Assembly (NCBI RefSeq): GCF_001908205.1
Contig: NZ_LGHL01000041.1
Location: forward strand, 1 to 64,000
Direction of reading: 5' to 3'
DNA: 64,000 nt
DNA from: Bradyrhizobium sp. NAS80.1
GTDB lineage: Bacteria > Pseudomonadota > Alphaproteobacteria > Rhizobiales > Xanthobacteraceae
The position numbers were made by a program, and so were the translations under genes. Below the pieces are notes generated by a model. That model worked only from the letters and a program-made list of their open reading frames with translations. It had not been told where the DNA came from and did no database searches. Each line of letters begins with the position of its first letter. Position 1 is the stretch's first letter. Positions 27,737 through 38,196 of the stretch are shown piece by piece.

Positions 27737-28696
27737 TCAGTGCTTCAGCTCGAACCGCTTGAGCTTCCTGTGCAGCGTGGCACGGCTGACGCCGAGGGCC
27801 TTGGCGGCCGCCGATACATTGCCGCCTGCGCGGAGCAGCGCCCGCTGCAACACGGCGCGCTGACCGCCGGCCAGATGGTCCCGCGCAGTATCGCCGCCGA
27901 GCAGATCGGCCGCGGGCATCGGTTGCAAGGCCCGGCCGGGCGCGATTCCGAGGGCCACCCGGGCAGACCGGGTCGCGCCGATCACGAGATCGTCCGCATC
28001 GACCGCGACGAGACCGCCGGACTGGCCGTCCCCGCCTTGCGTCAGCACGATGCGGGCATGGGCGAAGGCGCGGCGGAACAGCTCGGCCTCGATGCGCCTG
28101 GCCGCCTCGCCTGCCGCAAGCGCGATCAGGCTGGAGAACGCGTCAGTGCGGTCGGCGCGGCAGGAGGAGACGTCGAGCACGCCCGCGAGCGCGGCCTCGT
28201 GGTCATAGATCGGAACAGCAGTGCAGCTTAGCAGCGTGTCGCGGGTGAAGAAGTGCTGGTCGCGATCAATCGTCAGCGGCCGCTGCTCGACGAGGCAGGT
28301 CCCGATGCCATTGGTGCCCTCGTGCTCCTCGCTCCAAAGCGCGCCGGTCCACAGGCCCCATGATTGAAACGTGGCGTCGTCCGCCGGCGTGCCGCGCCGG
28401 TCGACCGGCACGCCCTTGCAATCGGCGAGCAGCACGCAACAGCCGCTTGCGCCGACCGCCTGATAGAGCCTGTCCATGGCGCCTTGCGCGGCGGCGAGCA
28501 GCGGGGCGATGCGCTCGCGCGCCTGGTGCAACTCGGCTTCGGTCAGCCGCATCGGCGCGCTGCGGCCGGCGGGATCGAGATGATGCAATCGGGACGAACG
28601 GCGCCATGAGGCCACGAGCGCGGAGCGCGCGGCCTGGCCTGACGCAATGGCGGCCTCGACACGGGCCGCGTGATGCCGGGACATTGGCCCATTCAT
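27737..28696 (-). CDS. GAF-Fis transcriptional regulator without AAA+ domain (AcoR-like)
   Basis: The product is 319 residues. A GAF-type ligand-binding region (about 70-215; SEEHEGTNGIGTCL, TAVPIYDHEAALAGVLDVS) is followed by a linker and a C-terminal Fis helix-turn-helix (GNVSAAAKALGVSRATLHRKL). It resembles AcoR but lacks the central sigma-54-activating AAA+ domain (no GExGxGKE), so it cannot be a classical enhancer-binding protein. The ATG at 28696 has GGAGG 10 bases upstream. It is the likely regulator of the neighbouring aldehyde dehydrogenase. A FixK-type box (28743-28756) lies 53 bases upstream of its start. Confidence 0.75.
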   Translation of the reverse strand: MNGPMSRHHAARVEAAIASGQAARSALVASWRRSSRLHHLDPAGRSAPMRLTEAELHQARERIAPLLAAAQGAMDRLYQAVGASGCCVLLADCKGVPVDRRGTPADDATFQSWGLWTGALWSEEHEGTNGIGTCLVEQRPLTIDRDQHFFTRDTLLSCTAVPIYDHEAALAGVLDVSSCRADRTDAFSSLIALAAGEAARRIEAELFRRAFAHARIVLTQGGDGQSGGLVAVDADDLVIGATRSARVALGIAPGRALQPMPAADLLGGDTARDHLAGGQRAVLQRALLRAGGNVSAAAKALGVSRATLHRKLKRFELKH

Positions 28697-28742
28697 CACT
28701 ATTTCCTCCGGTAGCAGTCTAGGCTGTGCCGGCACGGCCCGG

Positions 28743-28756
28743 TTGATCTGCGTCAA
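28743..28756. promoter_or_regulatory. FixK/FNR-type box upstream of the GAF-Fis regulator
   Basis: TTGATCTGCGTCAA fits TTGA-N6-TCAA and has symmetric ends. Its centre is about 53 bases upstream of the regulator start at 28696. The motif is seen directly; FixK/FNR control is inferred. Confidence 0.5.
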
Positions 28757-28913
28757 CCTGGGGGGCGACAGCGACGGAAGCCATGAGCCCGTTGCGACGC
28801 CGCGGTCAAGGCGGCAGTCCGGTTCCAGGGCTACGACTTTCGGTAGAATTGAAATGCGCCTGTCGGTTTTCGGCAACAGCTTTCGCAGCCGGTTTCGAAA
28901 CCTGCGGAAAGCG

Positions 28914-29231
28914 CTAGTTCGCCGGGATCATCCGAACGAGATCATGCGGATTGACGTAGTCGAGCTGGAAGCGCGCCCGCTCGTCCAGCATGTCGGGATC
29001 GATCTTGTTGGTGCGCAGCAGCGACACGCGCTGCTCGCTCCTGGCACGCTCGCGCTTGAGCTGCGCCAGCTCGCTCGTCAGCGCGATGATCTCCTGGTCG
29101 AGTTCCTGGCGGGCGTTGAGGCCGTATTTGCCGGTGTAGGCGTTGACGCCGAAATAGCCGACGATGGCGGCCGCCATCGTATAGAGGGCAAGGCCGGTCA
29201 GGATCGATTTCAGACGCGCGCGGGAGACCAT
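28914..29231 (-). CDS. ftsB: Septum formation initiator FtsB/DivIC family
   Basis: The product is 105 residues: a short cytoplasmic start, one transmembrane helix (about 10-30) and a periplasmic coiled coil (LDQEIIALTSELAQLKRERA) ending in LDERARFQLDYVNPHDLV, the conserved C-terminal FtsB segment. It links FtsL and FtsQ in the divisome. An open extension to 29309 has no support. In Bradyrhizobium ftsB normally lies between eno and pdhA; here that order is kept but with several genes inserted. A type A repeat lies just upstream. Confidence 0.85.
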   Translation of the reverse strand: MVSRARLKSILTGLALYTMAAAIVGYFGVNAYTGKYGLNARQELDQEIIALTSELAQLKRERARSEQRVSLLRTNKIDPDMLDERARFQLDYVNPHDLVRMIPAN

Positions 29232-29299
29232 TTTGGGAAGATGGGACAGGTTGGTTAAGGGAGTGCTAAAACCCCCTGCCCGACGAGACGAACATCGCC

Positions 29300-29434
29300 C
29301 AACCCTCATGGTGAGGAGGTGCGCGAGCCCCGTCTCCGGACGATGCTTCGCATCTCTGGGAGGGCCATGAAGGCCCCCAGTGTCCCCGCGGCCATCCTTC
29401 GAGACGACCGCTTCGCGGTCTCCTCAGGATGAGG
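29300..29434. repeat. Intergenic palindromic repeat (type A, second copy)
   Basis: CCCTCATGGTGAGGAG near 29303 is complementary, with mismatches, to CTCCTCAGGATGAGG at 29420-29434. The inner part carries CCATCCTTCGAGAC, also present in related form at 19260. It is the same class of repeat as 19190-19300 and separates ftsB from the FMN reductase gene. Confidence 0.7.
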
Positions 29435-29464
29435 ACTGGTTGTGTGGCCGCGGGGTATTCGACC

Positions 29465-30016
29465 TCAGCCGTGATGCTTCGCCACGTGGGCTGCGAACGC
29501 GTCGACATAGGCCTGGAGCACGGGCTTCAGCGATTCCTTGACCAGGTTACCCTCTGCATCGAAAGCATCGCCCACAGCGTTCAGGTAGGTTTCCGGCTGC
29601 TGCATGATCGAGCCGGAAATCCCCGGCAGGATGTTCTGCAGGTTCTTGGCGGCGTTGACGCCGCCGAGCGGACCCGGTGAGTTGGAGATGATGCCGACCG
29701 GCTTCCCGTTGAACGAGCTCTTGCCATAAGGCCGCGAGGCAACGTCGATGGCGTTCTTCAGCGCGCCCGGGATGCCGCGATTGTACTCGGGGGTGACGAA
29801 GATGATGCCGTCCGACTTCTGGAGCTTTTCGCGGAAGGCCAGCCAGTCCGCCGGCGGCGCGCCCTCGAGGTCCTGGTTGAAGAACGAGATGCCCGCCGGC
29901 GTGATGACCTCGAGCTTGAGCGAGGCCGGCGCGAGCTTTGCGAGCGCATTGGCGATCTTCAGCGAGAAGCTGTCCTTGCGCAGGCTGCCGGCGATCGTGA
30001 CGATGTTGTAGGCCAT
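29465..30016 (-). CDS. NADPH-dependent FMN reductase (chromate/quinone reductase-like)
   Basis: The product is 183 residues, flavodoxin-like. The phosphate-binding IAGSLRKDSFSLKIANAL loop at the N-terminus and TPEYNRGIPGALKNAIDV (about residues 75-92) define the NAD(P)H:FMN/quinone reductase family that includes ChrR and ArsH relatives. The physiological substrate is unknown; quinone reduction is common. The start at 30016 has AAGGA upstream. A strong terminator hairpin for the next gene upstream (30165-30190) separates them. Confidence 0.85.
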   Translation of the reverse strand: MAYNIVTIAGSLRKDSFSLKIANALAKLAPASLKLEVITPAGISFFNQDLEGAPPADWLAFREKLQKSDGIIFVTPEYNRGIPGALKNAIDVASRPYGKSSFNGKPVGIISNSPGPLGGVNAAKNLQNILPGISGSIMQQPETYLNAVGDAFDAEGNLVKESLKPVLQAYVDAFAAHVAKHHG

Positions 30017-30157
30017 GGGTTGTCCTTGAAGGCTGGAGCGGGAGTGCCGGTCGGCACTTAAGCCATCCCGGCCGATGGATGCAAGTGCATGAACCGGCCC
30101 GATTTGGAAACGCTGAGTTTCGCGAAAGCAGCTACGATCCGGTCCGCGTCCGTCTTC

Positions 30158-30190
30158 CAAAACAATCGGGCCGCCAAGCGGCGGCCCGAT
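30158..30190 (-). terminator. Rho-independent terminator of the metallo-hydrolase gene
   Basis: An 11-bp perfect stem ATCGGGCCGCC/GGCGGCCCGAT (30165-30190) with a 4-base loop is followed, on the minus strand, by a T-rich stretch (TGTTTTGG). It lies 26 bases after the stop of the metallo-hydrolase. It may also work on the plus strand (CTTTC). Confidence 0.75.
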
Positions 30191-30215
30191 CTTTCGTGCA
30201 AATCTGCAAATCGGC

Positions 30216-31214
30216 TCAGATCGTCGGATTCCAGGCCGACGGGATCAGGCGATATTTGGCGCCGTCCTTCTCGACATGGCCGATCGAAGGGAAGGTGAAG
30301 TGGAAGCCGACCACGGTCGCCTTCTCTGCCGCCGCCATGTCATAGAACTTGTGGCGCGTCTCCTGCGCCATCGCGCCATCGACATCAAAGGCCACGTGCC
30401 AATCCGGATTGCGCAGGAAGAATTCCGGAATGTTGGTGACGTCCGACTGGATCAGGATCTTCGCATCGCCCGACGCGACGGCGAACGACGTGTGGCCCGG
30501 TGTGTGGCCAGGCGTCGCGATCGAGGTGATGCCTGGCGCGACCTCCTTGCCCCAATCGTATTTGTTCACCTTGGACTCGAGGCCGGCAAAGGTCTTCTTC
30601 ACGTTGGCGAAGTAGTTCTTCATCATCGCGTTGGACTCGGCCTTGGCGGCGTTCTCGTCGCTGGTCCAGAACACCCAGTCATTGCTCGGCACCATGATCT
30701 CGGCGTTGGGAAATGCCATCGAGCCGTCGGCCAAGCGGATGCCGTTGGTGTGGTCGGGGTGCAGATGCGAGAGCAACACGATGTCGATGCTCTTCGGGTC
30801 GACGCCGGCGGCCTGGAGGTTTTGCAACGTGCGGCCGACCGCGCCCTTGCTCGCCTCGAAATTCGCAACGCCGTTGCCGCTATCGATCAGCACCAGCTTG
30901 GAGCCGGTGTTGATGAGCTGCGGATTGAACGGAACCGTGACCATGCCCTTCGGCATGTAGGCGGCGTCGGAAGCGGCGAGCGCCTCCTCCTTCGGGATGT
31001 TGACGACAAACTTGTCGGGCATCGGGAAGCTGCGCGCACCGTCATTGATCGAGGTGCACTCGTAGCTGCCGACCTTGTAGCGATAGAAGCCCGGCGCTTG
31101 TGTGCCGGCCTGCGGCACTGCAGCATTGACTGCGGTCGGTCGAAACCCGGTAACGGCAGCCGCGCCGATAGCAGCGGCGCCTGCGAGCAAATGGCGGCGA
31201 TTGAGATCAGTCAT
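30216..31214 (-). CDS. Tat-exported metallo-beta-lactamase-fold hydrolase
   Basis: The product is 332 residues. The N-terminus NRRHLLAGAAAIGAAAVTG is a twin-arginine signal. The metal site SHLHPDHTNG (HxHxDH), then TPGHTPGHTSF, and a later Asp (QSDVTN) and His (GFHFTFPS) complete the binuclear zinc centre. The family includes lactonases and other periplasmic hydrolases; the substrate cannot be inferred. A strong terminator follows. It is downstream of, and in the same direction as, the quinone-reductase-like gene, 112 bases apart. Confidence 0.85.
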   Translation of the reverse strand: MTDLNRRHLLAGAAAIGAAAVTGFRPTAVNAAVPQAGTQAPGFYRYKVGSYECTSINDGARSFPMPDKFVVNIPKEEALAASDAAYMPKGMVTVPFNPQLINTGSKLVLIDSGNGVANFEASKGAVGRTLQNLQAAGVDPKSIDIVLLSHLHPDHTNGIRLADGSMAFPNAEIMVPSNDWVFWTSDENAAKAESNAMMKNYFANVKKTFAGLESKVNKYDWGKEVAPGITSIATPGHTPGHTSFAVASGDAKILIQSDVTNIPEFFLRNPDWHVAFDVDGAMAQETRHKFYDMAAAEKATVVGFHFTFPSIGHVEKDGAKYRLIPSAWNPTI

Positions 31215-31326
31215 GGAGATGTCCCCTTCTGAGCGCCTTGCGGTTTTTCCGCTTTCAATGGCGGCGGAATAATCTCCCGCTTAGCTCAGAAGGCAAGACG
31301 TCTTTTGGCCGACGTGCCGTCGCATA

Positions 31327-32466
31327 TCACGATAATTTATTTGGGTTGATGAGGAATTTTTCGCCGGTGGCGCGTTTGGCGTACACCGCTATGTTGGCGA
31401 GATCGAGCGCCTCCTGGAGCGACACCACCTTGGTGTAGTGGCTGGCAAAGGTGGTCTTCAATTCGTCGACGACGCGCTGGCGCAGCTTGGCCCCGTCTGC
31501 CGGCCCGATCTTCATCAGGAACGGAAACAGCAGCCAGCCGCCGACGCCCCAGGCCATGCCGAAGCCGCGCGGCAGTTCGATCGGGCGGACATCGAGTGCG
31601 CCGTAGACGTAGACCTGCTTGTGCACGCTGGAGCCGTAACGGCTGTATTCCTTGGCGGTCTTGTTGATCGCGGCTTCCATGCAGTTGAGAATGTCGCCGG
31701 CAAGCTTGCCGCCGCCGATGGCGTCGAAGGCGATGGTGGCACCGGTTTCGACCAACGCATTGGTGAGGTCGCCGAGGAAGCTCGGCGCCGTGGAATCGAC
31801 GACGTATTTGGCGCCGATCTTGTGCAGGATGTCGGCCTGCTCCTTGCTGCGCACGATGTTGACCAGCGGGATGCCGTCCTTGATGCAGATCTTGTTCAGC
31901 ATCTGCCCAAGATTAGAGGCGGCCGCGGTGTGCACCAGCGCCTTGTGGCCCTCGCGCCGCATGGTCTCGGTCATGCCGAGCGCGGTGAGCGGATTGACGA
32001 AGCAGGATGCGCCTTCCGCGGGCGTGGTGCCTGATGGCAGCGGCAGGCACTCGCGCACTTTCAGAGTGCGGTACTGCGCATACATCGCGCCGCCGATCAT
32101 GGCGACGGTCTTGCCCATCAGCGCCTTCGCGGCATCCGACGAGCCGGTCTTGATGACGACGCCCGCCCCTTCGTTGCCCACCGGCATGGACTCGTCGAGC
32201 CGACCTGCCATCGCCCGCATCGCGCCCTCTGGCACCTTCGCGGTGATGACCGGGGCATCCTTGCCGCCCGAAGCCTTCGCCGTGCTCATATCGGCTGCGC
32301 CGATCAGGAGCCCGAGGTCGGACGGGTTGATCGGTGCCGCCTCGACGCGGACGACCACCTCGTCCGCTGCAGGCTCGGGGGTCGGCACGTCGAGAAGCGA
32401 GATTTCGAGCTCTCCGCTCTTCTTGATCAGCGAACGCAGTTGCAGGCCGGTCTTGCCGTCGCTCAT
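31327..32466 (-). CDS. Zinc-binding dehydrogenase / quinone oxidoreductase-like protein (MDR family)
   Basis: The product is 379 residues, medium-chain dehydrogenase/reductase fold: an N-terminal GroES-like domain (PINPSDLGLL, PVGNEGAGVV) and a Rossmann domain (VHTAAASNLGQMLNKI, FDAIGGGKLAG). The cysteine ligands of zinc alcohol dehydrogenases are absent, so it is more likely an NADPH:quinone or enoyl reductase type. It is encoded 40 bases downstream of eno on the same strand and may be read from that transcript. Substrate unknown. Confidence 0.8.
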   Translation of the reverse strand: MSDGKTGLQLRSLIKKSGELEISLLDVPTPEPAADEVVVRVEAAPINPSDLGLLIGAADMSTAKASGGKDAPVITAKVPEGAMRAMAGRLDESMPVGNEGAGVVIKTGSSDAAKALMGKTVAMIGGAMYAQYRTLKVRECLPLPSGTTPAEGASCFVNPLTALGMTETMRREGHKALVHTAAASNLGQMLNKICIKDGIPLVNIVRSKEQADILHKIGAKYVVDSTAPSFLGDLTNALVETGATIAFDAIGGGKLAGDILNCMEAAINKTAKEYSRYGSSVHKQVYVYGALDVRPIELPRGFGMAWGVGGWLLFPFLMKIGPADGAKLRQRVVDELKTTFASHYTKVVSLQEALDLANIAVYAKRATGEKFLINPNKLS

Positions 32467-32506
32467 GTCGATCCTCCCCTTGTCCGGTTGCGCGCGGAGC
32501 GCTGGC

Positions 32507-33808
<1,302 letters not shown>

Positions 33809-33964
33809 TTAGGGCTGATCGGTGCCGCGGGTCTTACACGGAGCGCAAGCAAATGTGAACGCTTGGACGGCCTGCTTCGACTGACGCATGAAGTGCCCGG
33901 GACTAAGCTTGACGGCATCTGATCTGCGCGTCCAACCTCAATCTGAAACAGTCGGGGTAACGCA

Positions 33965-34936
33965 ATGAATCGCCGTCAGTTTCTTGCCTCGAGCGCCACC
34001 CTCATCGCCGTCCGCCCAAGTTTTGCGCAGGAAGGCCCATTCCGGACAAAATATTACCCGATCAGCGCCGGCATCGGCCTGCACGACCTTGCCCCAGCTC
34101 CGGACGGCACGGTCTGGTTCACGGCCCAGGGCAAGGGCATGCTTGGCAGGCTCGATCCCCGGGATGGCACTTTCAAGACGGTCAGCCTCGGCCAGGGTGC
34201 CGCGCCGCACGGCGTGACAATCGGCCCCGACGGCGCGCCCTGGATAACCGAAGGCGGCCAGAACGCAATCGCGCGGGTCGATCCTTCCGACCTCAAGGTC
34301 ACGCTGTTCCGCCTGCCCGAGAAATTCGCCTACGCCAATCTCAACACCGGCGTGTTCGACAAGGAAGGCACCTACTGGTTCACCGGCCAGTCCGGCTATT
34401 ACGGCCGGCTCGCACCGAAGTCGGGCAAGATGGACGTGTTCAAGGCGCCCAAGGGCGTCGGCCCCTACGGCATCACGGTGACGCCCAAGGGCGATGTCTG
34501 GTACGCCTCGCTCGCCGGCAACTACATCGCCAAGATTGATCTGGCCACCGGCAACGCTGCCCTGCTCGAGCCGCCGACGCCGAACCAGGGATCACGGCGC
34601 GTCTGGTCGGACTCGAAGGGCCGGATCTGGGTCAGCGAGTGGAACAGCGGCCATGTCTCGGTGCACGATCCCGCCGACGGCTCCTGGAAGACCTGGAAGC
34701 TGCCGGGCGAGCGTCCCCGGGCCTACGCCGTCTATGTCGACGACAAGGACAAGGTCTGGCTCACCGACTTCTCCGCCAACGCGATCGTCCGCCTCGATCC
34801 CGCCACCGAGCGGTTCAACGTGTTCGCGAGCGACAAGGCCAATGCCAATGTTCGCCAGCTCGACGGGAGGCCGGGCGAGCTCTGGGGCTGCGAATCCGGC
34901 AACGACCGGGTGGTCATGATCCAGACGATCGCCTAA
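33965..34936 (+). CDS. Exported Vgb-like (virginiamycin B lyase) beta-propeller protein
   Basis: The product is 323 residues. NRRQFLASSATLIA is a twin-arginine-type signal. The body is made of repeated units with the pattern (P)DGxxW(F/I)T...N.I.R.D..., the blades of a beta propeller like Vgb streptogramin lyase and SMP-30. Vgb relatives need Mg and a His base; the actual substrate of such chromosomal proteins is unknown, so 'lyase' is a family label only. It is read toward queF, 30 bases upstream. Confidence 0.75.
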   Translation: MNRRQFLASSATLIAVRPSFAQEGPFRTKYYPISAGIGLHDLAPAPDGTVWFTAQGKGMLGRLDPRDGTFKTVSLGQGAAPHGVTIGPDGAPWITEGGQNAIARVDPSDLKVTLFRLPEKFAYANLNTGVFDKEGTYWFTGQSGYYGRLAPKSGKMDVFKAPKGVGPYGITVTPKGDVWYASLAGNYIAKIDLATGNAALLEPPTPNQGSRRVWSDSKGRIWVSEWNSGHVSVHDPADGSWKTWKLPGERPRAYAVYVDDKDKVWLTDFSANAIVRLDPATERFNVFASDKANANVRQLDGRPGELWGCESGNDRVVMIQTIA

Positions 34937-34966
34937 AGAAGCGTCCCCAACAGGACGCGAAACACG

Positions 34967-35419
34967 ATGGCGAAAAAATCCCTTCAGCTCGGCCGTGCGG
35001 TCGAATGGCCGCACACACCGGAAGAGGCCCAGCTCGACCGCGTACCAAATCCGCAGGCGGGCACGGACTATCTGGTGCGCTTCACCGTGCCGGAGTTCAC
35101 ATCGCTTTGCCCCGTCACCGGTCAGCCCGATTTCGCGCATCTGATGATCGACTACGCGCCCGGCCAATGGCTGCTGGAGTCGAAGTCGCTAAAACTCTAC
35201 ATCGCAAGCTTCCGCAATCACGGCGCCTTTCACGAGGACTGCACGGTGATGATCGGCAAGCGCATCGCGAGCGAGATCAAGCCGAAATGGCTGCGCATCG
35301 GCGGCTACTGGTATCCGCGCGGCGGCATCCCGATCGACGTGTTCTGGCAGACCGGCCGCGTGCCGAAGGGCCTGTGGGTGCCGGAGCAAGGCGTCGCGCC
35401 CTATCGCGGGCGGGGGTAG
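34967..35419 (+). CDS. queF: NADPH-dependent 7-cyano-7-deazaguanine reductase
   Basis: The product is 150 residues, the unimodular short form of QueF. It reduces preQ0 to preQ1 in queuosine biosynthesis. The catalytic Cys is in [15 protein letters not shown], the substrate-binding Glu in [11 protein letters not shown] and the C-terminal half holds FHEDC. Other queuosine genes are not in this window. Confidence 0.95.
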   Translation: MAKKSLQLGRAVEWPHTPEEAQLDRVPNPQAGTDYLVRFTVPEFTSLCPVTGQPDFAHLMIDYAPGQWLLESKSLKLYIASFRNHGAFHEDCTVMIGKRIASEIKPKWLRIGGYWYPRGGIPIDVFWQTGRVPKGLWVPEQGVAPYRGRG

Positions 35420-35491
35420 TTTCTCTCAGAGACGATTGAATCAGCGCGCCACGCCGAGACTTGTGTCAACGCAGCGAAAAGCACGCCTCCG

Positions 35492-36700
35492 TCAGATCCG
35501 CGCGTCCGACGGTGCACGCGGTTTGAGCAGCCTCGCGCAGACGAGGCCCAGCGCGACCATGATCGCGGCGCTGGTCACCAGGGTCGGCATCTTGCCGGCG
35601 TGCTGAAGGCCGAAGCCATAGGCGAGCGGCCCGACCGTCTGCCCCATGAAGAAAAAGAACGAATGCAGCGACAGCGCGGTGGCACGCGCCTCAACCGAGA
35701 GTTCGCTGGCAAAAACCTGGAGGCAGCCATGGGCCATGTAGAAGCCCCAGCCCATCACGATGAGGTTCAGCGCCTGGACCTCCCAGCGCGGGCCGAAGGC
35801 GACGGCGACGAGTTGCGAGGCGACCAGCGTCATGCCCGCGATCATCATGCCCTTGACGCCGAGCCAGGGCAGCAGCCGTGACACCGTCAGCGTGTAGAAC
35901 AGGCCGCCGACCGCGAATCCTGCGATGACGATGCCGGCGATCGAGAGTGAGGTCTGCCCGAGCTCGAACAGGAACGAGGCGATATAGGGAAACAGGCCGA
36001 GCACACAGCAGCCTTCGACGAACACGGCCGAATAACAGACATAGGCGTTTGGATTGGTGAAGATGGTGCGATAGCCGGCCTTCAGCGCGGACAGGCTCGT
36101 CCTCGGCTGATGCTTGACCTTGGCGCCGTGAAAACCGGCCGCCACTGCGATCGAGGCGGCGATGACGAGCCCGCCGAGCACTGCCAGCACGCCGCGCCAG
36201 CCGAGAAAGTCGCCGATCAGGCCGGAGGCGGAGGCGCCGAGCAGATTGCCGGTCATCGCGCCGGCAAGCGTGCGGCTGATCGCAACCTGTCGCTTCTCCG
36301 GCCCGACGAGATCGCTGGTCAGGCTGAGCGCCACTGGAAACACGCCGCCGGAGCCGATACCGGCAAGGATACGGGTGGCGAACAGGACTGAGAACGAGGT
36401 CGAAAGAGCGCCAAGGATGTTAGCAAGGCCGAGCAGCGCGAGGCAGCCGATCATCAGCCGCGTCTTGCCGAAGAGATCGGCGGCAGCGCCGACAATCGGC
36501 TGGATGATCGAGAAGGTGAAGGCGAACACCGCGGCAAAGCCTGCGGCGGTCGCGATGCTCACGCCAAAATCCTCGGCGACGTGCGGCAGCACCGGATCGA
36601 GCGCACGCGCCGACAGCGCGGCGGCAAAGCTCGCACCGGAGATGACGTAGAGCGCTGTTGGCAAGCCGTGATCGTGCGGCCGAGCCTCGCCTTGCTGCAT
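35492..36700 (-). CDS. MFS transporter (12 TM, drug/H+ antiporter type)
   Basis: The product is 402 residues with twelve hydrophobic helices. The loop between TM2 and TM3 (GAAADLFGKTRLMIG) and the TM4 segment RILAGIGSGGVFPVALSL match the DHA1-type MFS signature. The ATG overlaps the kdsA stop by one base (TGATG), so it is coupled to kdsA; a TTG at 36703 is another possible start. Substrate unknown. Confidence 0.8.
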   Translation of the reverse strand: MQQGEARPHDHGLPTALYVISGASFAAALSARALDPVLPHVAEDFGVSIATAAGFAAVFAFTFSIIQPIVGAAADLFGKTRLMIGCLALLGLANILGALSTSFSVLFATRILAGIGSGGVFPVALSLTSDLVGPEKRQVAISRTLAGAMTGNLLGASASGLIGDFLGWRGVLAVLGGLVIAASIAVAAGFHGAKVKHQPRTSLSALKAGYRTIFTNPNAYVCYSAVFVEGCCVLGLFPYIASFLFELGQTSLSIAGIVIAGFAVGGLFYTLTVSRLLPWLGVKGMMIAGMTLVASQLVAVAFGPRWEVQALNLIVMGWGFYMAHGCLQVFASELSVEARATALSLHSFFFFMGQTVGPLAYGFGLQHAGKMPTLVTSAAIMVALGLVCARLLKPRAPSDARI

Positions 36701-37578
36701 CAACGCGGGTTCTTTGCGAGCGCGTCGAACGCCATCAGCGTGCGGATCAGCCCCTCGAACTCGCGCAGCGGCACCATGTTGGGGCCGTCCGATGGTGCCC
36801 TATCAGGGTCGGGATGGGTCTCGATGAAGACGCCCGCCACGCCGACCGCCACGGCCGCGCGCGCCAGCACCGGCACGAACTCGCGCTCGCCGCCCGAGGA
36901 GGTCCCCTTCCCGCCCGGCTGCTGCACCGAGTGGGTAGCGTCGAAGATCACGGGCGCCCCGGTGGTGCGCGCCAGGATCGGCAGCGCGCGCATGTCGGAG
37001 ACCAGCGTGTTGTAGCCGAAGGCGGCGCCGCGCTCGGTGACGAGCACGTTGGGATTGTTCGCGCTCGTGATCTTGGTCACGACATTCGCCATATCCCAGG
37101 GCGCGAGAAACTGCCCCTTCTTGACGTTGACGACCTTCCCCGTCGCGGCGGCCGCAAGCAACAGATCGGTCTGACGGCAGAGGAAGGCGGGAATCTGCAG
37201 GATGTCCACCGCTTGCGCCACCTCGGCGCATTGCGTGGCCTCGTGCACGTCGGTCAGCACCGGCAGGCCAAGCGAGGAGCGGATCTCGGCGAAGATCGGC
37301 AGCGACCGCGCGAGCCCGAGGCCGCGGGCCGCCGACGCGCTGGTGCGGTTGGCTTTGTCGAACGAGGTCTTGTAGACGAGGCCGACCTTCAGCCGCGCGG
37401 CGATCTCCTTCAGCGCGGAGGCCACCTCCAGCGCATGCTGGCGGCTTTCAAGTTGGCATGGCCCGGCAATGATCGAGATCGGCAGATCATTGCCGAATTT
37501 GACCGTGCCAATGGTGACGACCGGCGCCGCTGACGTCGAAGAGCTCAAGGCAAATTTCCCTCGTTTCGCCGCGACCAT
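36699..37578 (-). CDS. kdsA: 3-deoxy-8-phosphooctulonate synthase (KDO-8-P synthase)
   Basis: The stop codon ends at 36700. The product is about 280-292 residues and joins phosphoenolpyruvate and arabinose-5-phosphate to make KDO-8-phosphate for lipid A core. Motifs [33 protein letters not shown] and [12 protein letters not shown] are intact. The ATG at 37578 is the longest start; a TTG eleven codons later (LSSSTSAAP) has GAGGGA nine bases upstream and may be the true one. It is translationally coupled with the downstream MFS gene. Confidence 0.93.
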
Positions 37579-37674
37579 AGCGGCGACGAGGGGCGGATCA
37601 ACCCCATTCGCCCCGGGGCGTTCGAATATCAGGGTTGCGCCGGGGTTCCCCGCAGCGGCCCGTGCCGGGAGGCG

Positions 37675-38001
37675 CTACTTCACCGACGAGAAGGCCGTCG
37701 GCGTCAGGAGCTGGCTGACAATGTTACCGACGATTTGGCCGTCGGCCTCCGACTTTGCCCGCGCCTCCATCCAGTCCGGATCGATCACGAATGCGCCCCA
37801 CTTCTTCTCGCGCTCGGCGAGCGACTCCCAGGCCAGGAAATAGGTCAACTCCTGGTTGGATTCACCGATCAGCGTGGTGAAGAATCCGGCCTGACGGATG
37901 CCGTGCTTCTCAAACAGCTTCAGCGTAACCGTCTCGAACCGCTTCAACAGCGCCGGCAAGCGGCCGGGCACGCAGCGATAGACGCGCATTTCGTAGATCA
38001 T
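37675..38001 (-). CDS. NIPSNAP-family protein
   Basis: The product is 108 residues, a dimeric ferredoxin-like alpha-beta barrel: MIYEMRVYRCVPGRLPALL at the start, then FLAWESLAEREKKWGAF, the conserved NIPSNAP pattern. Family members bind or convert small molecules, but no reaction is established. GGGAGG precedes the ATG. It is upstream of kdsA on the same strand, 97 bases away. Confidence 0.8.
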   Translation of the reverse strand: MIYEMRVYRCVPGRLPALLKRFETVTLKLFEKHGIRQAGFFTTLIGESNQELTYFLAWESLAEREKKWGAFVIDPDWMEARAKSEADGQIVGNIVSQLLTPTAFSSVK

Positions 38002-38196
38002 TCTCGTTTCCTCCCTTTCAGGTCCGGCGGTTATAATAGGTGGCCATGGCGGTGTCTTGAGCCCCGCCCGGTCGCCCTTGTTGCGTTTCGCGCATGACTG
38101 GACGGGCTGTGGGGCCAGTTCGCACAGTTGGTTCCCGCAATGCTGCCGCAATGATCGTGCCGCTAGATGTGCTCAATGCGGTTCAGGTGCCGGATC

